A DNA stretch of 10,609 nt from CAYZZA01 sp964482685 (GCA_964482685.1 CAYZZA010000043.1:1-10609), one strand, 5' to 3'; counted from the stretch's first letter, positions 1 through 6,632 are shown. Notes: generated from the sequence alone by a model not told the origin. A program made the numbers and translations.

Positions 1-39
1 AAAAAAAAGAATATTTCAGCTTAAAAAGCAGAAATACTC
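1..39 (-). terminator. Rho-independent terminator after prs
   Basis: On the minus strand, GAGTATTTC and GCTT pair with AAGC and GAAATATTC around a TTT loop, with one T:T mismatch and one G:U pair. Eight or more T follow up to the window edge. It lies about 75 nt after the prs stop and is the likely 3' end of the glmU-prs transcript. The T run may continue outside the window. Confidence 0.85.
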
Positions 40-115
40 TCTTTGATATACTTTTGTATAGAAACCTTTTCGCTTGTACAAATTCTTTTGAAATAAGTGT
101 GTATACAAAATCGTT

Positions 116-1099
116 CTATTTTTTTCGTCCCTTGTATCTTTCTTCAAATAGAGGACTCACAGATTTGTCTTCATGAATTCGTTTGATGGCATCGGCCATT
201 AACGTAGCTACACTGACCTGTTCAATTTTGTCAATTCTTTTGTCTTCTGGCAAGTAAATAGAATCTGTGACAATCAGTTTTTCAATTGGAGACTCTTCGA
301 TACGCTGAATGGCTGGTCCTGAAAGAACAGCATGTGTACAGCAGGCAAATATTCTTTTTGCTCCTGCGTCTTTTAGGGCACTTGCAACAAGTGTGATGGT
401 TCCTGCTGTATCAATCAAGTCATCGATGATAATACATTCCTGTCCTTGAACAGTCCCAATGATATTCATAACTTCAGCTACGTTCGCTTCTGGACGTCTT
501 TTGTCAATAATAGCAAGGGGCGCATTCAAGAATTTTGCAAGTTTTCGCGCACGTGTCACACCACCATGGTCTGGAGAAACAACTACAGGTGAATGTTCGA
601 GATATCCTTCTTCAATAAAATAATTGGCCAGCAGAGACGCTCCCAGCAAGTGGTCAACCGGGATGTCAAAAAACCCTTGGATTTGGGCAGCATGCAAGTC
701 TAGAGCAAGCACGCGGTCTGCCCCAGCATTTGTTAGCATGTTGGCTACTAATTTTGCCGTAATTGGTTCGCGTGAACGCGCTTTGCGGTCTTGACGTGCA
801 TACCCATAGTAAGGAAGAACAATATTGATTGTCTTTGCACTCGCACGTTTTAGAGCATCAATCATAATCAAAACTTCCATTAAATTATCATTCGCTGGTT
901 CAGATGTGGATTGAATCAAATATACATGGTCTCCACGAATACTTTCTTCAATATTTATACGGATTTCGCCATCACTAAATTTGGTAACCGAAACCTCTCC
1001 TAGTTCCACTCCTACTTCTTCTGCAATTTTCTTTGCAAGTGGACGGTTGGAGCTCAACGCAAAAATTTTTAGTTTTGGATCTGAATAATGTACAGTCAT
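116..1099 (-). CDS. prs: Ribose-phosphate pyrophosphokinase (PRPP synthetase)
   Basis: The enzyme makes PRPP from ribose-5-phosphate and ATP in the cytoplasm, supplying purine, pyrimidine, NAD, histidine and tryptophan synthesis. Motifs are FSDGEI (41-46), the flexible ATP-binding loop around YGYARQDRKARSREP (98-112), His135 in LDLHAAQIQGFF, SPDHGGVTRAR (175-185), and the PRPP/ribose-5-P loop CIIIDDLIDTAGT (222-234). The 327 residues match the class I, phosphate-activated enzymes. The longest frame begins at a TTG at 1111 that overlaps the GGAGG ribosome binding site; the ATG at 1099, about 5 nt after it, is the real start. It lies 91 bp after glmU with no convincing promoter between them. 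Its product is the ligand sensed by PurR, encoded just upstream. Confidence 0.97.
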   Translation of the reverse strand: MTVHYSDPKLKIFALSSNRPLAKKIAEEVGVELGEVSVTKFSDGEIRINIEESIRGDHVYLIQSTSEPANDNLMEVLIMIDALKRASAKTINIVLPYYGYARQDRKARSREPITAKLVANMLTNAGADRVLALDLHAAQIQGFFDIPVDHLLGASLLANYFIEEGYLEHSPVVVSPDHGGVTRARKLAKFLNAPLAIIDKRRPEANVAEVMNIIGTVQGQECIIIDDLIDTAGTITLVASALKDAGAKRIFACCTHAVLSGPAIQRIEESPIEKLIVTDSIYLPEDKRIDKIEQVSVATLMADAIKRIHEDKSVSPLFEERYKGRKK

Positions 1100-1190
1100 G
1101 ATATCCTCCAATTTTTTTATCTTCCCTTTGCCTACGCCATTAGTCTATAGTGCATCCTATCTGAATACTTGCACATCACGATTTTTTGCT

Positions 1191-2570
1191 CTAGTTTTCC
1201 CATTCACTCGGCAGTCTTTTAGCATATCCTTCTTTGTTTACCTGTCTCGAGCGTGCAATGGCAAGAGAGCCTGCCGGTACGTGTTCGGTGATAGTAGAAC
1301 CTGCTGCGATATACGAATGCGCGCCTACTACTACAGGTGCTATCAAGTTGGAGTTACAGCCAATAAAACTGTGATCTCCTACGGTCGCTTGGTGCTTGTC
1401 TTTTCCATCATAATTTACAAAGATAGTCCCACACCCTACGTTAATATCCTTGCCTAATGTAGCATCCCCAATATACGTTAAGTGCCCTACTTTGGTTTCT
1501 TCTCCAATAATCGCATTCTTAATTTCAACGAAGTTGCCTACATGAACATGTGCTTTCAGTTCTGAATGTGGACGGAGATGGCTATTTGGACCAACATGAC
1601 TATGATTGCCCACTATCGAATCTGTTATTGTTGAGCTAAGTACTTTGATTGCGTCTTTTAACTCACTGTTTGAAATGACTGAATGTGCACCGATAAAACA
1701 TTCGTTTCCGATGACTGTCTGTCCTTTTAATACAACTCCTGGTTCGATTATAGTATCTTTTCCAATCTTCACATCAGCTTCTATATAAGTTGCTGCCGGA
1801 TCAATGATACTGACACCATTTTGCATGTGATAGCGATTAATACGTGCACGCATAATGCGCTCTGCTTCTGCTAATGCAATCCGGTCATTGACACCCAAAG
1901 CATCTTCTTCATTTTCTAGTGCGAAAGCGGATACACGCTCGCCACTTCTTCGTAAAGCCTCAATCACGTCTGGGAGGTAATACTCACCTTGAGCGTTGTT
2001 GTTGTCCACTTGATCCAAGCACTCAAAAAGAATCGCGTTGTCAAAGCAGTATGTACCTGTGTTGATTTCTTTAACTTTTTTTTCTTCTGCTGAGGCATCT
2101 TTTTCTTCCACAATTTTGATTACCTGTCCTGTATTATCTCGGATCACTCGTCCATAACCTGTTGGATCTTCTACAATGGCTGTTAGCACAGTTGCTCGAA
2201 CCGCTTCTTTTTCATGTTGAGAAAAAATAGCTTCAAGGGTTGCACCGGTTAAAAGGGGCGTATCCCCGCACAAAACCATGGTGGAGCCTTCTTTTCCTTC
2301 TAGCAACGAACGGGCTTGTAAAACTGCATGAGCCGTTCCTAGTTGTTCTTCTTGTAAGGCATACTCTGTTTGATTGCCTAAATACTCTTGTACTTTTTCA
2401 GCACCTGTTCCTGTAATGGTGACGACTTTTGTTGTATGCGCTTTTTTCGCTTCTTCCACTACATGTCCAACCATTGGTTTTCCAGCAACTGGGTGAAGAA
2501 CTTTGTACAATGACGATTTCATTCGTGTTCCTTGTCCAGCTGCAAGAACTACAGCATATCTTGGATTCAT
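1191..2570 (-). CDS. glmU: Bifunctional GlmU: GlcN-1-P acetyltransferase / GlcNAc-1-P uridyltransferase
   Basis: The enzyme acetylates glucosamine-1-phosphate with acetyl-CoA and then transfers UMP from UTP to give UDP-GlcNAc, the precursor of peptidoglycan and teichoic acid linkage units. The N-terminal uridyltransferase domain shows LAAGQGTRMKSSLYKVLHP (9-27), the CGDTPLL metal-binding region (101-107) and GYGRVIR (138-144). The C-terminal half is a left-handed beta-helix of hexapeptide repeats with Arg333 (LRPHSEL), the catalytic His363 (GHLTYIGD) and GCGTIFVNYDGKDKH (379-393). The 459 residues are full length. The longest frame begins at 2624, but that ATG has no clear ribosome binding site and adds 18 non-conserved residues. 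The ATG at 2570 follows GAGG at 9 nt and gives the typical MNPRYAVVLAAG start. It is transcribed with prs, as in Bacillus. Confidence 0.97.
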   Translation of the reverse strand: MNPRYAVVLAAGQGTRMKSSLYKVLHPVAGKPMVGHVVEEAKKAHTTKVVTITGTGAEKVQEYLGNQTEYALQEEQLGTAHAVLQARSLLEGKEGSTMVLCGDTPLLTGATLEAIFSQHEKEAVRATVLTAIVEDPTGYGRVIRDNTGQVIKIVEEKDASAEEKKVKEINTGTYCFDNAILFECLDQVDNNNAQGEYYLPDVIEALRRSGERVSAFALENEEDALGVNDRIALAEAERIMRARINRYHMQNGVSIIDPAATYIEADVKIGKDTIIEPGVVLKGQTVIGNECFIGAHSVISNSELKDAIKVLSSTITDSIVGNHSHVGPNSHLRPHSELKAHVHVGNFVEIKNAIIGEETKVGHLTYIGDATLGKDINVGCGTIFVNYDGKDKHQATVGDHSFIGCNSNLIAPVVVGAHSYIAAGSTITEHVPAGSLAIARSRQVNKEGYAKRLPSEWEN

Positions 2571-2678
2571 ATTGTTTGTCCTCAATTCTCTTTCATAGTT
2601 ACGTCCATTAGTTTGATGAGCCATTCCACATATCTTTCTGTTAAAAAATGATTGTGTCTATGTTCATTTGTCTTCTAT

Positions 2679-2707
2679 ATGATAGCTTACTAGACGCGAA
2701 CTTTCAA
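2679..2707 (-). promoter_or_regulatory. Promoter of glmU-prs
   Basis: On the minus strand, TTGAAA (2702-2707) and TATCAT (2679-2684) are separated by exactly 17 nt. The predicted transcription start is near 2672, giving a leader of about 100 nt before the glmU ATG. No attenuator hairpin was recognised in the leader. A CGAAC core lies in the spacer on the plus strand (2696-2700). Confidence 0.78.
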
Positions 2708-2913
2708 GATAAAGCCAATATACAGACTCAGATTTTGCACGAAGCACAAAAACCAATGGCATGATTTTAGTAAAAATATTTTTTTCTTTTAAAAAACACA
2801 CTTCAAGGGTGTGAGCAGTAAAGAACATTCTGGCTGTTTACAGTTTTAAGATTCTATCTTCTCACTTCTTCTAATTTGTCGTGTTTCAAACAATGGCAAA
2901 TGCAGACTATAAA
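2708..2913. other. Intergenic spacer between purR terminator and glmU promoter, no gene seen
   Basis: About 200 AT-rich bases hold no coding frame with a ribosome binding site on either strand. Two small hairpins can be drawn on the minus strand. One is CACAC/GTGTG (2797-2813) followed by six T. The other is an eight-pair stem (TTTTGTGC, loop TTC, GTGCAAAA, including two G:U pairs) near 2735-2755. No promoter that would feed a small RNA ending at the first hairpin could be found. In Bacillus the corresponding interval carries yabJ and spoVG; nothing of either remains. Confidence 0.5.
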
Positions 2914-2951
2914 GCAAAAAAGGATGCCCTCTTGAATGGGTATCCTTTTTT
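2914..2951 (-). terminator. Rho-independent terminator of purR
   Basis: The stem has AAAAAAGGAT-G-CCC (2916-2929) facing GGG-T-ATCCTTTTTT (2938-2951) across an 8-nt loop. On the minus strand a single A:C mismatch interrupts the stem and a run of six T follows. In the plus-strand transcript the same position is a G:U pair, so the element could also stop plus-strand transcription. It starts 9 nt after the purR stop. Confidence 0.88.
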
Positions 2952-2960
2952 ATATATGAC

Positions 2961-3800
2961 TTATTGTTTGTCTTCTTCCTTTAAATAATCAAAGAAATTA
3001 CCAGGGCTCACTTGAATGGTTTTATCTTCCACATTGACTTCCTCTACAAGCAGGAGAGAACGGTAGTTTTTGACCATTTTATGTCCTTGAAATTTATTTT
3101 CAGCAAATACGGTAATTCCAGCTACTTCTGCTTCAAATTCTTCAATCAAGTTTTTCATGCCGTTTACCGTTCCTCCTCCTTTCATGAAGTCATCTACAAT
3201 CGCCACACGAGCACCTCGTTTTAAACTTCTACGAGAGAGTTCCATTTTTTCAATTCGTTGAGAAGAACCAGAAGCATAATTGATGCTTACAGTGGACCCT
3301 TCTGTGACCTTAGAGTTTCTACGAACCGTTACAAAAGGAACATTCAGATACGATGAGACCGCTTGAGCAATTGGAATTCCCTTTGTTGCAATGGTCATAA
3401 TCGCATCGATTTTTTCATCGATATATTGAGTTGCGATTAATTTCCCAACTTTTCGTAATACTTTAGGATCTCCTAACAAATCTGATAAATAGACGTATCC
3501 TCCTGGCAACAACCGGGTTGAATCCGACAACAATTCACACATCTCCGAGATAAATTCTTGGGATTCTTGTTCTGTCGCACGTGGGATAAAAAGAACGCCT
3601 CCTGTCGCACCTGTAATTGTTTCGATGACTCCAATTCCTTTTGCTTCAAATGTCCGTTTAATAATGCTTAAATCTTCACTAATTGATGATTTTGCAGAAT
3701 CGTATCTTTTTGAAAAAAAGGTTAAGGAGGTTAAGGTATGCGGATGTTCCATTAAATAATGGGTCATATCGACTAAACGATCGCTTCTTCTTAGTTTCAT
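2961..3800 (-). CDS. purR: Purine operon regulator PurR (PRPP-responsive)
   Basis: This Gram-positive PurR is a DNA-binding protein unrelated to the LacI-type PurR of E. coli. The N-terminal 70 or so residues form a winged-helix domain (MKLRRSDRLVDMTHYLMEHP start). The rest is a type I phosphoribosyltransferase fold used as a sensor, with the PRPP-binding motif VAIVDDFMKGGGT at 199-211. PRPP binding relieves repression of purine genes in Bacillus; in Lactococcus the orthologue acts as an activator. Which mode applies here is not visible. The length of 279 residues is normal. The ATG follows AGGAG at 7 nt. It is monocistronic: promoter and PurBox-like element upstream, terminator downstream. 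The Bacillus neighbours yabJ and spoVG are absent. Xanthine phosphoribosyltransferases share the C-terminal fold but lack the DNA-binding domain. Confidence 0.96.
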   Translation of the reverse strand: MKLRRSDRLVDMTHYLMEHPHTLTSLTFFSKRYDSAKSSISEDLSIIKRTFEAKGIGVIETITGATGGVLFIPRATEQESQEFISEMCELLSDSTRLLPGGYVYLSDLLGDPKVLRKVGKLIATQYIDEKIDAIMTIATKGIPIAQAVSSYLNVPFVTVRRNSKVTEGSTVSINYASGSSQRIEKMELSRRSLKRGARVAIVDDFMKGGGTVNGMKNLIEEFEAEVAGITVFAENKFQGHKMVKNYRSLLLVEEVNVEDKTIQVSPGNFFDYLKEEDKQ

Positions 3801-3835
3801 ATTTTAGCTCCTATTCTTCGTTTATTTACTCCTTT

Positions 3836-3865
3836 AGTATACCGTTAACGAATGACGAAATACAA
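3836..3865 (-). promoter_or_regulatory. Promoter of purR
   Basis: On the minus strand, TTGTAT (3860-3865) and TATACT (3836-3841) are separated by 18 nt. The predicted start of transcription is near 3829, about 29 nt before the purR ATG. The spacer contains two CGAA cores, so PurR bound there would compete with RNA polymerase. Confidence 0.68.
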
Positions 3866-3886
3866 TCATTTACTTGTTTTTTATCA

Positions 3887-3902
3887 AAAACGTTCGTGTT
3901 TT
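3887..3902 (-). promoter_or_regulatory. PurBox-like element upstream of purR
   Basis: On the minus strand the sequence reads AAAACACGAACGTTTT, with the CGAAC core and AT-rich flanks of the PurR recognition element known from Bacillus and Lactococcus. It lies 21 nt upstream of the predicted -35 of purR, centred near -66 to the predicted start. Two further CGAA cores in the opposite orientation lie at 3849-3852 and 3856-3859, inside the promoter spacer. They could be the partner half-site, but the nearest is 33 nt from this core, longer than the spacing I recall for Bacillus operators. Autoregulation of purR is therefore likely but not proven. Confidence 0.55.
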
Positions 3903-3934
3903 AAATTGGTTCTCTACATCTAACTTCTGTTTAC

Positions 3935-3966
3935 AAAACAAAAACGACCTTAGATGAGGTCGTTTT
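3935..3966 (-). terminator. Rho-independent terminator of adcACB, overlapping the adcB stop
   Basis: A perfect 10-bp stem (AAAACGACCT 3941-3950, AGGTCGTTTT 3957-3966) has a 6-nt loop. On the minus strand it continues into a TTTTTGTTTTG tract. The last adcB codons form one arm, and most of the TAA stop (3950-3952) is in the loop. The plus-strand side also has a T-rich run, so it could act in both directions, although no plus-strand gene reaches it. Confidence 0.9.
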
Positions 3967-4798
3967 CTTTTTTATTCATTTGGTTGTATAGTAATTTTTT
4001 GCCAATCTTTTTCCCAAGTGTAACTAGAATAAATAAAAAAATGAAAATAAGGGCAATTGTTGCACCAGGTGGTGTATCCAACTGATAGGAGCCAATCAAA
4101 CCAGAAAACATCCCAATCATGGCTACAACAATACCTAAAGAGATGACTCCATTAAATGACTTAGTCAATTGCATAGAAATAGCTGCAGGTAAGACTAAAA
4201 TAGACGAGACCAACAATGCACCTACAATTGGCATCATCACAGCAATCGCTACTCCGGTTAAAATATTAAATGAAATCGTCATCAAGCGAACAGGCAATCC
4301 AGCTGTAAAGGCGGTGTCTTCATCAAATGTCAACACATACATTGGTTTTTTGAAGAACACATACAAGGCTAAGATGACAACGGTCAATCCTAAAAGCACT
4401 TGGACTTGACCCGCCGAGATTGTGACAATGGATCCAAACAAATATTGTTGAATATTGACACTAGTGCCTGATTCGTTAAAACTCATTAACACAAGTGCCA
4501 CCGATAATCCTGCAGTCATCAAAATGGCAATCGAGACCTCTGAATAAGTCTTATAAATTGCGCCAATATATTCTAGCAACAACGCTGCCACAATCACGAC
4601 TAAGATGGTCGTCCACGTTGGGCTCACTCCAGCCAATAAACCAATAGCCACCCCTGCTAGGGAGACGTGAGACAGTGTATCCGCAATCAAAGACTGCCCT
4701 CTTAAAATTAAAAACAACCCTAAAACAGGGGCAATTAATGAAATCAAGAAGGAAGCTTGGAAAGCTCTTTGCATGAATCCATAGAAAAACATCTCCAC
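3950..4798 (-). CDS. adcB: Zinc ABC transporter permease (ABC-3 family)
   Basis: This is the membrane channel of the zinc importer. The 282-residue protein is strongly hydrophobic with about eight or nine membrane segments, and carries the ABC-3 family features DTLSHVSLAGVA (about residues 40-51) and FDEDTAFTAGLPV (about 138-150), close to where the ATPase is expected to dock. The start is GTG at 4798, 8 nt after AAGGAG. The ATG two codons later is 14 nt away, too far for that site. The ribosome binding site and the first 18 codons lie inside adcC, so the two genes are probably translationally coupled. The TAA stop lies in the loop of the downstream terminator. The family also includes manganese and iron permeases; zinc is assigned from the Zur box and the adcA sequence. 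Confidence 0.95.
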   Translation of the reverse strand: MEMFFYGFMQRAFQASFLISLIAPVLGLFLILRGQSLIADTLSHVSLAGVAIGLLAGVSPTWTTILVVIVAALLLEYIGAIYKTYSEVSIAILMTAGLSVALVLMSFNESGTSVNIQQYLFGSIVTISAGQVQVLLGLTVVILALYVFFKKPMYVLTFDEDTAFTAGLPVRLMTISFNILTGVAIAVMMPIVGALLVSSILVLPAAISMQLTKSFNGVISLGIVVAMIGMFSGLIGSYQLDTPPGATIALIFIFLFILVTLGKKIGKKLLYNQMNKKENDLI

Positions 4799-5451
4799 GG
4801 GGAATTCTCCTTCCTAATTAACTCAATATGCTTATCTGCAAACTTCTTAATCTCATCATGTTCGTGCGTCACCATTAAAATACCTTTGTTGTGGTACTCA
4901 CTGCTATGCTTCAACAATTTATAAAAATCTTCTCGCGATTTTTTATCCATTCCAGTTGTAGGCTCGTCTAGCACAAACAAATCAGGATCAGTCGCAAACA
5001 CACGTGCAATGGAAATTCGTTGCTTTTGCCCTCCTGATAATTCCCCAACTTTTTTCTTACGCATGTCCCACATCCCTACGGAAAGCAACGCTTTTTTCAC
5101 ATGCTCATGATCATGTTTGTCAAGCTTTTTAAACCATCTTCCACGGGGATAACGTCCAGATTGCACAAGTTCTTCTACCGTACTTGGAAACCCTTCATTA
5201 AATGAGGCTACTTGTTGAGGGATATACCCAATTACCAACTTAGTGCCGTCTACGTTTTTCTTTGATAACTCAACGGTGCCTTTTGAGGGCTGGAGGAGCC
5301 CCAATATATTTCGAAGAAGCGTTGTTTTGGCTGCTCCATTTTCTCCTGTGAGCATAACAAATTCGCCTGGTTTCACATCAAATGAGATGTTTTGTAAAAC
5401 CGGTTCGTTTTCATAATGAAAAGCTAAATCTCGAACTTCAATATAAGACAT
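4744..5451 (-). CDS. adcC: Zinc ABC transporter ATP-binding protein
   Basis: This cytoplasmic ATPase powers zinc import through AdcB. All ABC motifs are present in 235 residues: Walker A GENGAAKT (36-43), Q-loop YIPQQ (76-80), signature LSGGQ (138-142), Walker B LFVLDE (158-163) and H-loop His196 (VTHEH). In Walker A the glycine usually found before the lysine is alanine. As I recall, this GAAKT form is usual for AdcC-type zinc ATPases, so it is not a sign of inactivity. The SPWRCF tail (217-222) also fits that family. The longest frame starts at 5517 within the end of adcA; the ATG at 5451 after a near-perfect AAAGGAGG is chosen, leaving 34 bases between the genes. The 3' end runs 55 bp into adcB. 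Regulation is through the Zur box before adcA. Confidence 0.96.
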   Translation of the reverse strand: MSYIEVRDLAFHYENEPVLQNISFDVKPGEFVMLTGENGAAKTTLLRNILGLLQPSKGTVELSKKNVDGTKLVIGYIPQQVASFNEGFPSTVEELVQSGRYPRGRWFKKLDKHDHEHVKKALLSVGMWDMRKKKVGELSGGQKQRISIARVFATDPDLFVLDEPTTGMDKKSREDFYKLLKHSSEYHNKGILMVTHEHDEIKKFADKHIELIRKENSPWRCFSMDSCKELSKLPS

Positions 5452-5485
5452 GGTGTTCCTCCTTTCGTTTTTTAAGACTACATTT

Positions 5486-6460
5486 TTATTTATGAATACT
5501 TCGTTTGAGTGCATCAATATTGTTTCTCATTAAAGATAGATAATCTGCACCTGCTTCGATATCTTTTTCGGTCACACTTTCTAAAGAATGCAAAATATCT
5601 ACTTCGATTCCTGTTTCTTGCGCTAATGTATCGGCAATATTTGTAGAGCTATCTGAGTTTCGGTAGATAACTTCAATATTTTGCTCGTTTATCAGTTGAT
5701 CTAGTTTTGCTAATTGAACCGGACTTGGTTCGTTTTCCGTTGACAGGCCTGCTATGGACAATTGAGTCAAGTCATACCTATGAGCTAAATACCCAAATGC
5801 GGCATGTTCTGTCACAAAAGTTCTAAACGTTGCGCCTTCAAAAGCCTCTTCAAACTCTTGATCCAATGTTTTTAATTCTTCAATATATGCTTGTCCATTT
5901 TCTTCGTATATATCTTTGTTTTCAGGATCGACTTCCTGTAAAGACGCCATAATTGTTTGTACCTGAACTTGTGCAAGAACTGGATCCAACCAAACATGTG
6001 GGTCTTCTTCATGTGCATGTCCATCATGAGAGCCTTCTTCTGCGTGCTCTTCTTCCTCGTGTGACAACAACGAAATGTCCGCTGCTGCTTCAATCACAAC
6101 CGGGCTAGAGGATGGATCAAGCGTATTCAACACATCTGGAACCCACGTTTCCATTTGATCTGTTGCATACACAAATACATCCGCTTCGTTTAATACACCA
6201 ATTTGTTTGGCGCTAGGTTCATAATGATGGGTATCCGTTCCGGCTGGCACCATCATCGTAACCGTTGCAGCCTCTCCAACTATTTTTTGTGTGAACTCAT
6301 ACATCGGATAAAATGTAGTCACAATATGTATCTGATTTTCTTTGACCGCACTTTGTTTGTTGCTAGAGGTGCCTGTATCTTCTGTTGAGTTGGCGCAAGC
6401 ACCTAGTATTCCCATTGCGACAAGTAAATAAATAAATAAATTTCTTGCATGTTTTGTCAT
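5486..6460 (-). CDS. adcA: Zinc-binding lipoprotein of an ABC importer (AdcA/ZnuA type)
   Basis: This is an extracellular zinc-capturing lipoprotein of the cluster A-I (cluster 9) family, feeding AdcB/AdcC. The N-terminus is a lipoprotein signal: basic start, hydrophobic stretch, lipobox LGAC with Cys22 as the lipidation site. Likely zinc ligands are His78 or His79 (THHYEPSA), His155 (DPHVWLDP), His219 (TEHAAFGYLA) and Glu294 (LESVTEKD). A His/Glu-rich loop at about residues 134-155, typical of zinc rather than manganese binders, precedes the second ligand. At 324 residues it has only the ZnuA-like domain and lacks the C-terminal ZinT-like domain of streptococcal AdcA. The longest frame starts at 6508, inside the Zur box; the ATG at 6460 follows GAGG at 7 nt and starts directly at the signal peptide, so it is used. 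Zinc is inferred from the Zur box, His-rich loop and neighbours. Confidence 0.93.
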   Translation of the reverse strand: MTKHARNLFIYLLVAMGILGACANSTEDTGTSSNKQSAVKENQIHIVTTFYPMYEFTQKIVGEAATVTMMVPAGTDTHHYEPSAKQIGVLNEADVFVYATDQMETWVPDVLNTLDPSSSPVVIEAAADISLLSHEEEEHAEEGSHDGHAHEEDPHVWLDPVLAQVQVQTIMASLQEVDPENKDIYEENGQAYIEELKTLDQEFEEAFEGATFRTFVTEHAAFGYLAHRYDLTQLSIAGLSTENEPSPVQLAKLDQLINEQNIEVIYRNSDSSTNIADTLAQETGIEVDILHSLESVTEKDIEAGADYLSLMRNNIDALKRSIHK

Positions 6461-6495
6461 TTCTTTTCCTCTTTTCAACGTATTCTGTTTTTCCC

Positions 6496-6516
6496 AAATC
6501 GTAACCATTACGATTT
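6496..6516 (-). promoter_or_regulatory. Zur box (zinc-responsive operator)
   Basis: A 9-3-9 perfect inverted repeat has arms AAATCGTAA and TTACGATTT around TGG. This matches the Zur operator known from Bacillus and other Firmicutes (TCGTAATnATTACGA core). It begins about 5 nt downstream of the predicted transcription start of adcA. Zinc-bound Zur at this position would block initiation or early elongation, so the operon should be expressed under zinc starvation. It does not resemble the streptococcal AdcR site (TTAACnnGTTAA). The site is palindromic; the strand given is that of the gene it controls. Confidence 0.88.
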
Positions 6517-6527
6517 ACACTTTCAGT

Positions 6528-6557
6528 AGTGTACCACCATTGTTTTGATTTCGTCAA
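6528..6557 (-). promoter_or_regulatory. Promoter of the adcACB zinc operon
   Basis: On the minus strand, TTGACG (6552-6557) and TACACT (6528-6533) are spaced by 18 nt, with TGG before the -10 forming an extended -10. The predicted start of transcription is near 6521, immediately before the Zur operator. The -10 is also the left arm of a 6-bp inverted repeat (TACACT, 6-nt gap, AGTGTA). Confidence 0.72.
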
Positions 6558-6632
6558 GAAGAGAGTGACAGAAAAATTGTTGTTCTGCTAAGGTGTGCGT
6601 TTTCCTTCCTTATTAGAGGTAAAAGGATAGAC

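Noticed and set aside
1112..1190. Separate promoter or terminator between glmU and prs
   Set aside because: A TATAGA-like box has no -35 partner, and the GTGCA/TGCAC repeat is 5 bp with a 15-nt loop and no U-tract.
1098..1457. Plus-strand open frame of 119 codons overlapping glmU
   Set aside because: It is antisense to well-conserved glmU, has no recognisable protein features and no ribosome binding site; it is a shadow of the real gene.
2571..2624. In-frame extension of glmU by 18 codons, or a leader peptide
   Set aside because: The upstream ATG lacks a clear ribosome binding site and the added residues do not match the start of GlmU proteins; the GAGG before the ATG at 2570 explains the start.
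2791..2915. Possible small RNA between purR and glmU ending at the CACAC/GTGTG hairpin with six T (minus strand)
   Set aside because: The stem is only 5 bp, and no -10/-35 pair with acceptable spacing lies between the purR terminator and this hairpin. It may be a backup terminator or chance.
5332..5340. Walker A of the ATPase reads GENGAAKT instead of GxxGxGKT, suggesting an inactive ATPase
   Set aside because: As I recall, AdcC-type zinc ATPases normally carry this alanine, and all other ABC motifs are intact.
5639..5690. Unusual YRNSDSS segment in AdcA, considered as loss of a metal ligand
   Set aside because: Alignment from memory places the fourth ligand at the later LESVTEKD glutamate (residue 294), which is present; this segment is a loop.
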